Source of the DNA: Cyanobacteria bacterium M_surface_7_m2_040
GTDB taxonomy: Bacteria; Cyanobacteriota; Cyanobacteriia; PCC-6307; Cyanobiaceae
DNA: 6,670 bases
Assembly: GCA_016882555.1 (NCBI GenBank)
Contig: VGPQ01000075.1
Span: 1 to 6,670 of the forward strand
Direction: 5' to 3'
Below the pieces are notes generated by a model. That model was not told where the DNA came from. It ran no database searches and saw only the letters and a program-made list of their open reading frames with translations. Shown piece after piece: positions 1-4,558 of this stretch (positions within the stretch are counted from its first letter, which is position 1; each line of letters starts with the position of its first letter). The translations under genes and the position numbers were made by a program.

Positions 1-337
1 TGGCGGTGTACTCCGGACTCTCAAAACTCACCGCCACATGGCTCTGGGCGCCGAGGTTATAGATCTAATCCGGCTGCACCTGCTGGATGATCCGGATCAG
101 GTTGGTGCTGTCGGTGAGGTCGCCGTAGTGGAGGGTGAGCTGCGGGGGCTGACCCTGCTGATCCTTCTCGTGCGGGTCCTGGTAGAGGTGATCGATCCGG
201 CTGGTGTTGAACGAGGAGGCGCGCCGATTGATCCCATGCACCTGGTAGCCCTTCTCCAGGAGGAGTTCCGCCAGGTAGCTGCCGTCCTGCCCCGTGATGC
301 CGGTGATGAGGGCGGTTTTGGGCGGGGGTGAGGGCAT
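1..337 (-). pseudogene. gmd: GDP-mannose 4,6-dehydratase, 5' part, interrupted by an in-frame TAG
   Basis: Gmd converts GDP-mannose to GDP-4-keto-6-deoxymannose in the cytoplasm, the first step towards GDP-fucose and related sugars for surface polysaccharides. The frame starts at ATG 337-335. It shows the SDR Rossmann motif [10 protein letters not shown] (residues 12-21), then RRASSFNT (38-45), HLYQDPH (50-56), [11 protein letters not shown] (70-80) and VQPD (87-90), all typical of Gmd. A TAG codon lies at 67-65. The same frame then continues as IYNLGAQSHVAVSFESPEYTA to the window edge, which is exactly the expected Gmd sequence. In homologues the residue after VQPD is Glu, so one G-to-T change (GAG to TAG) explains the stop. 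The product would be 90 residues out of roughly 350 and would lack the catalytic YxxxK region. No clear Shine-Dalgarno sequence precedes the ATG. The 3' part lies outside the window. The identification is secure; whether the stop is real or a sequencing error cannot be told here. Confidence -1.
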
Positions 338-371
338 GGGGAAATGGAGAGGTGCGGGTAACAGCCGAAGA

Positions 372-410
372 AAGGCCCCTGAATAGGGCAGCAGAAGGTG
401 TTGGGGCCTT
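372..410 (-). terminator. Possible factor-independent terminator of the nuclease pseudogene
   Basis: A perfect 8-bp inverted repeat pairs AAGGCCCC (minus strand, 410-403) with GGGGCCTT (379-372). A T-rich stretch, TTTCTTC, follows on the minus strand. The upstream arm overlaps the restored TAA stop (411-409) of the decayed nuclease gene, and the element sits in the short gap before gmd. The 23-nt loop is long for a classical terminator and the T tract is interrupted, so the call is tentative. The palindrome itself is seen directly; its function is inferred. Confidence -1.
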
Positions 411-1101
411 AGTCGTTAGCAGCCAACCAACTGGTGAGGTCGTTTGGACCCTGAAAATCGAGCAAGGCCTCGGCGAGGGACTCGAGCTGCTCCAGGGGAC
501 TGAATGCGGGCGGTGGTGGCTTCGCTCAGGGGGCCGCAGCGTCGGGTGAGCTGGCGGAGGGCAAGGGCTGCTTCGCCTTCTTGGCGTCCCTCTTCGCGGC
601 CCTCGGCAAGCCAGTCCTGCACGGCCCGCGTGTGGCGGATCTCCTCGCGGGGAATGCCAGCGATCACCATGATTTGCTCCTCGGTGAGTTCAGGGAACCG
701 TTGAACCAGCAACGTGTACTGCCCTCGAGCGCGCTCTTGGGCCTGGTTGGCAGCGTTAGCAGATTGAGCAACGGGTCCAGGTCAGGCTCACGGCTGAGCG
801 CTTCCAGGCTCAGCCAGCGCACCTGCTGCTCCAGGAACAGCCGTAGAGCTTCAGTGGGTCCCAGGTTCAGCCGATCGTGCGGGGTGATCACCAGCAGTGT
901 CCAATGCACCACCTGCGGGTGTTGCTGCAAGAAGCGGTAGGTCTACGCAGCCAGGCGGTGTGGGAAGCCTGGGTCGCGGTGCATCTGCACTTCCAGCAGC
1001 ACCACAGGAAACTCCGGGCTACCGGTTTCAGCGCAGCCGGTGCTTTCTCGCGGCCAGAGCACGCCGTCGAGGCGGTGGCTCAGTTCTTTGATCTCAAGCG
1101 C
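409..1101 (-). pseudogene. Decayed Rpn/DUF2887-type PD-(D/E)XK nuclease with DUF4351-like tail
   Basis: Proteins of this family (Rpn/YhgA-like, recombination-promoting nuclease or putative transposase) are common, often decayed, in cyanobacteria. Reading the minus strand from about 1101, the frame gives LEIKELSHRLDGVLWP, then FPVVLLEVQMHRDPGF. This is the D...ExQ core of the PD-(D/E)XK fold. After a TAG at 945-943 come TYRFLQQHPQVVHWTLLVITP and RLNLGPTEALRLFLEQQVRW. Near 746-757 the family-like reading moves one frame, to QRFPELTEEQIMVIAGIP, REEIRHTRAVQDWL and AEGREEGRQEG. An extra C in the CCCC run (minus strand, 498-495) shifts it back. The restored end is SLEQLESLAEALLDFQG...LTSWLAAND, stopping at TAA 411-409, which fits a DUF4351 tail. 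A TGA at 1104-1102 closes the frame on the 5' side. The original N-terminus, perhaps from about 1149, is not clearly recognisable. With two stops and two frameshifts it is not functional. The family name is from memory of motifs and was not searched. Confidence -1.
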
Positions 1102-1110
1102 TCATAGCCG

Positions 1111-1646
1111 CAAGGCTTCTGCGAAGCAGTAGCGGTAAATGCGATCGCCAACACCACGATCGTGTGGACGCCGCGGGCGCGGGCATCCACAACAAAGGGC
1201 CTGGTGGGCCTCACGCGTCGAGCAGGTCGAACAGCGCGGCGTTACTGAGGTGCTCGCCCTCGATGGCCAAGGGCCCCTCCAGGCGGGGCAAGGTGCGCGC
1301 AGAACGCATTGCACCGGAGGCGGCGGGCGTGGCGTTGAGGCCCTGGGTGGTGCGCATCACAGCAAGGCAGAGAACAGGCCTTTCAGCCGCACCCAGCCTG
1401 GAAGAGGGACCATTCCAGGCATGGGCGGAGTGGAAGGGAGCGGAGCTCAACCTTCTCGACCTCAGCTCAGTAAGGATGGCACAGCCCAAAGCGAGGGCCA
1501 GCTATGCAAGAAATGCATTGATCGAGGGCGTTCGGTGGGCGCTCGCCCTGCAGCCCAGTCCGCTCCAGTCATCGCAGCGGCACTTCCGCAGCAGATCTGC
1601 CCGTCTTGGGAGATAAGTTCAAAGCCATTGGAGTTATTCGATCTCG
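1111..1646. other. Stretch without a supported gene
   Basis: This roughly 535-bp stretch lies between the divergent nuclease remnant and the export operon. Several open frames cross it, but none shows a recognisable family. On the minus strand a frame ending at TGA 1213-1211 reads LPRLEGPLAIEGEHLSN then AALFDLLDA near its end, which has a protein-like feel but which I cannot place. Next to the nuclease remnant, minus-strand GDRIYRYCFAEALRL (1149-1105) may be part of its lost N-terminus. One HIP1 octamer is present at 1141. The promoter of the export operon must lie at its right end or further upstream, but I see no convincing -35/-10 pair. Confidence -1.
1141..1148. repeat. HIP1 octameric palindrome GCGATCGC
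   Basis: The sequence GCGATCGC is the core of HIP1, the highly iterated palindrome abundant in many cyanobacterial genomes. I noticed only this copy in the window. It lies in the non-coding or decayed stretch. In a GC-rich genome a single octamer can occur by chance, so it is only weak support for a cyanobacterial origin. Confidence -1.
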
Positions 1647-2816
1647 GTGCAACCGTTGCAACGTCGAGCTTGGTGGGTGGGCACAGCTCTAGCCTTTGCG
1701 GTGCTAGGCCTGCAACCAAGCCTGGCCAACACCCCATCAAACCCGACAGCCGCCAGCCGCAGCCGGGTCGTCTACGACAGCTACATCCTCGGCCCGGGCG
1801 ACACCCTGCAGATCGAGCTGCTCGACATCCCCGATCTCAGCGGCACCGTGTCGATCGGCCCCGACGGCACCCTCTATCTGCCCCGCCTGCGCGCCCTCTA
1901 TGTGGAAGGGCTCACGGTGGAGGAGCTGCGCTACTTCCTCACCGAGCAATTCATGCGCTACGTGCGCCAGCCCGAGCTCTACATCCGCCCCGTGGGCTAC
2001 CGCCCCATCCGCATCTACGTGGGCGGCGAGGTGAAGCGACCCGGGTACTACACCCTCAGTGATGCCTGGGAACTGGGCAGTGTGTCCAGCGAGGCCGATG
2101 CGGCGATCCGCGCCAGCGGCGGAGAGCAGATCAGCAGCCGACCCGACAGCCCTGCCACGCCTGGCTCTGGAACCAGCAGCTCCGGCGGCGGGATCACCAC
2201 CTTCGGGGCCATCTTCCCCACCGTCTTCGACGCGATCCGCACCGCCCAGGGGATCACCCCCTACTCCAACCTGGCCGAGGTGCAGGTGACCCGGCGCCAG
2301 CCCGTGAGTGCCGGCGGCGGCAGGATCCGCACCCAACTCAATTTCCTCACCCTGATCACCGAGGGGGATGAGTCCCAGAACATTCGCCTGTTCGACGGCG
2401 ACGTGGTGAGTGTGGCCAAGAGCCCGGTGGTGCTGCGCGAGCAGCTGCTCAAGGCAGGACAGACCAACCTCACCCCCCAGTTCATCCAGGTGTACGTGAG
2501 TGGCCGGGTCAACACTCCCGGTGGCGTCACCCTGCCCCAGGGCTCAGCCCTCAACCAGGCCCTCAACCTCGCCGGAGGCCCCTCCCTGCTGCGCGGCAAG
2601 GTGGAGTTCATCCGCTTCACCCGCGAAGGCGAACTGGAACGCCGCCAGTTCACCTACAACCCCAATGCCGCCAGCGATTCGACGGCCAATCCCATTTTGA
2701 TGGCTGGCGACATCATCCGCGTGCAGGAGTCGGCCCTCTCCGCCAGCGTCACCGTGATGAATGAGCTCACCGGCCCTTTCGTAGGGGTGTACTCGTTGTA
2801 TTCCCTGTTCCGCTGA
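1647..2816 (+). CDS. Outer-membrane polysaccharide export protein (OPX, Wza/GumB-like, SLBB domains)
   Basis: This 389-residue protein belongs to the family that carries capsular or exopolysaccharide across the periplasm and outer membrane. Residues 1-27 look like a Sec signal peptide (basic MQPLQRRAWW, hydrophobic core, SLA|N cleavage). The Poly_export (PF02563-type) domain begins at YILGPGDTLQIELLDIPDLS (47-66) and ends near 118, followed by SLBB-like IYVGGEVKRPGYYTL (123-137). A Gly/Ser-rich insertion (about 141-184) interrupts this domain before FPTVFDAIRTAQGITPYSNL (190-209). A second SLBB segment starts at IQVYVSGRVNTPGGVTL (280-296). The C-terminus is hydrophobic (ELTGPFVGVYSLYSLF). 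There is no cysteine at all, so unlike E. coli Wza it cannot be a lipoprotein. The start is GTG 1647: a stop at 1614-1616 lies just upstream in frame, and later starts would cut the signal peptide. A weak GGAG lies 13 nt upstream. It heads a likely three-gene operon; the PCP gene follows after 8 nt. Confidence -1.
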   Translation: MQPLQRRAWWVGTALAFAVLGLQPSLANTPSNPTAASRSRVVYDSYILGPGDTLQIELLDIPDLSGTVSIGPDGTLYLPRLRALYVEGLTVEELRYFLTEQFMRYVRQPELYIRPVGYRPIRIYVGGEVKRPGYYTLSDAWELGSVSSEADAAIRASGGEQISSRPDSPATPGSGTSSSGGGITTFGAIFPTVFDAIRTAQGITPYSNLAEVQVTRRQPVSAGGGRIRTQLNFLTLITEGDESQNIRLFDGDVVSVAKSPVVLREQLLKAGQTNLTPQFIQVYVSGRVNTPGGVTLPQGSALNQALNLAGGPSLLRGKVEFIRFTREGELERRQFTYNPNAASDSTANPILMAGDIIRVQESALSASVTVMNELTGPFVGVYSLYSLFR

Positions 2817-2824
2817 GCTTGCTG

Positions 2825-4558
2825 ATGCCATCCGACACCCCTCGCGTTCCGTTCCAGGCAACCTCAGTGCCACCGACCTCAATGCCCACCGCCCCCGCAG
2901 ACGACGAGATTGATCTGCGCCAGCTGGCGGCGGCCCTGCAGCGCCGCTGGCGCCTGATCGCCGCCACCGCCGGTGGCACCCTGCTGCTCAGCGCCCTGGC
3001 AACCCTGCTGCAGAAGCCGGTGTGGGAGGGGGAATTTCAGATTGTGCTGCGCAGCAAGGAATCGCCAACCAGTGGTGCCCAGGCATTGCTGCAATCGAAT
3101 CCAGGCTTGGCAGGATTGATCGGTGCCAAGGGCGGTGAAAACCAGCTGGAAACCGAGGTCAAGATCCTCGAAAGCCCTTCTGTGCTGAAGCCCGTTTTTG
3201 ACTTTGTGAAAGCTCAGAAGCAGCGGGACGGTGAAGATGTAAGCCTTTGGCGCTATAGTGATTGGATTAAAGATAGCCTCAAGATTGAGCTTGAGGAGGG
3301 CACGTCAGTTCTGAATCTAGCCTACCGCGACACTGATCAAGGTCTTATTCTTCCCGCCATCAAGCGCATCTCTGAGGCTTATCAAGCCTACTCAGGGCGA
3401 GACAGAGAAAGGGGTATCAGCCAGGCAATTGAGTACTTGGATCGTCAGATTGGAATTTTTAAAGATAAGAGTATTCGTTCGCTCAGGGCTGCGCAGCAGT
3501 TTGCTATCGAGCAAGACCTCACGGCCTTGACCGGTGAAGGCGAGGCCGATCTCGAAATCCGAAACAACCTCAACATTGAGGCGAATCGCGTTCAGGCGGC
3601 CAATCAGATCCGCAACATTGATGAGCAGCTCAAGCAGTTGCGAGCTTTGGGACGCGATCCGGTAGGGGTGATGTTTCGTGGCTTGGTGATTCCCGAGCTG
3701 GCGTCAAAGGGGATCTACCAGAGCCTTGAGGATATGGACACCCAGCTGGCCGTGTTGCGTTCCAAGTTCACCGATTCCGACGACAGCGTGCGCCGGTTGC
3801 GCTTGCGCCAGCGGCTCTTAATCGAGGTCTTGAAGCGTCAAACTTTTGGTTATCTCGCGGCCAAGCGCAGCGACGCCGAAGCGCGTCTGGCTGCTGCAGA
3901 ACGACCCAAGGGTGTGCTGATCCGCTATCGCGAACTGTTGCGTGAATCCGCTCGCGATGAGGCCACTCTCACGCGCCTAGAGAGCGAACGCCAGGTGTTG
4001 GCTTTGGAGCATGCCCGCAAACAGGACCCCTGGGAACTGATCTCCACCCCCACCCTGCTGGATCGGCCGGTGTCGCCGCGGCCGGCCCGCAACTGGGCCC
4101 TCGGCCTGTTGGCCGGTTTGGTGATCGGCAGTGGCGCCGCCCTGGTGGCCGAGCGCCGCAGCGGCCGGGTGTTCGCCACCGACGAGCTCCAAGCCGCCCT
4201 GCCAGGGCCGCTGCTGGCCCGCCTCGATGACGCCGCTCCCGAAAGCTGGGCCGCCACCCTGGCGCTGCTGGCCTTAGGCCCTCTGGCCGGGGCATCCACC
4301 GTGGCCCTGATCCCGTTGGCCAGTCAAGGCGAGCCTGAGCTGGCCCAGGCCTTGCAGCAGGCGCTCCAACAGCTCACCCCCGGCGCTCAAGTGCTCGGCA
4401 CCAGCGATCTGGTAGCGGCTGCCGCCTGCCAGGCCCAGCTGCTGGTGGCCCGCCCGGGCGCCAGCACCCGCCCCCAGCTCGACGCCCTGCGCCAGCAGCT
4501 CCAGCTCCAGGGCAAACCCGCGCTGGGCTGGCTGCTGCTCCAGAGCCCGGATGCCTAG
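2825..4558 (+). CDS. Polysaccharide co-polymerase (Wzz/GumC-like) with degenerate kinase-like tail
   Basis: PCP proteins sit in the inner membrane, control chain length and dock onto the OPX channel. With ATG 2825 the protein has 577 residues; TTG 2819 (two residues more) and ATG 2882 are alternatives, and no clear Shine-Dalgarno sequence decides. A Pro-rich cytoplasmic start is followed by EIDLRQLAAALQRRWRLIAA and a first membrane helix at about 43-62. A long periplasmic region follows (about 63-420), with coiled-coil-like stretches around 192-400 and a GNVR-like end at PWELISTPTLLDRPVSPRPA. The second helix is at about 423-442 (WALGLLAGLVIGSGAALVAE). The remaining 135 residues resemble the Rossmann part of a BY-kinase: VALIPLASQGEPELAQAL stands where Walker A would be, and QLLVARPGASTRPQLDALRQQ...ALGWLLLQ near the end. 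No GKS/T P-loop, Walker B aspartates or tyrosine cluster is visible, so it should not be an active kinase. The periplasmic part is much less GC-rich than both ends. Its stop overlaps the next start by 8 nt. Confidence -1.
   Translation: MPSDTPRVPFQATSVPPTSMPTAPADDEIDLRQLAAALQRRWRLIAATAGGTLLLSALATLLQKPVWEGEFQIVLRSKESPTSGAQALLQSNPGLAGLIGAKGGENQLETEVKILESPSVLKPVFDFVKAQKQRDGEDVSLWRYSDWIKDSLKIELEEGTSVLNLAYRDTDQGLILPAIKRISEAYQAYSGRDRERGISQAIEYLDRQIGIFKDKSIRSLRAAQQFAIEQDLTALTGEGEADLEIRNNLNIEANRVQAANQIRNIDEQLKQLRALGRDPVGVMFRGLVIPELASKGIYQSLEDMDTQLAVLRSKFTDSDDSVRRLRLRQRLLIEVLKRQTFGYLAAKRSDAEARLAAAERPKGVLIRYRELLRESARDEATLTRLESERQVLALEHARKQDPWELISTPTLLDRPVSPRPARNWALGLLAGLVIGSGAALVAERRSGRVFATDELQAALPGPLLARLDDAAPESWAATLALLALGPLAGASTVALIPLASQGEPELAQALQQALQQLTPGAQVLGTSDLVAAAACQAQLLVARPGASTRPQLDALRQQLQLQGKPALGWLLLQSPDA

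Noticed and set aside
38..331. Open frame on the plus strand opposite gmd
   Set aside because: It is the antisense shadow of a clearly recognised gmd frame and resembles no known protein.
1606..1640. TTGGGA followed by AT-richer sequence as a promoter of the export operon
   Set aside because: No acceptable -10 box lies at a 16-18 bp spacing; the only TATT-like element is too far away.
1139..2062. 307-codon plus-strand frame crossing into the OPX gene
   Set aside because: Its second half is an out-of-frame reading of the OPX gene, rich in Arg/Pro/His as expected for a shadow in GC-rich DNA, and the first half has no recognisable motif.
4317..4340. Walker A motif in the PCP tail
   Set aside because: The segment ASQGEPEL sits in the right place but lacks the GK(S/T) core, so it is not a working nucleotide-binding loop.
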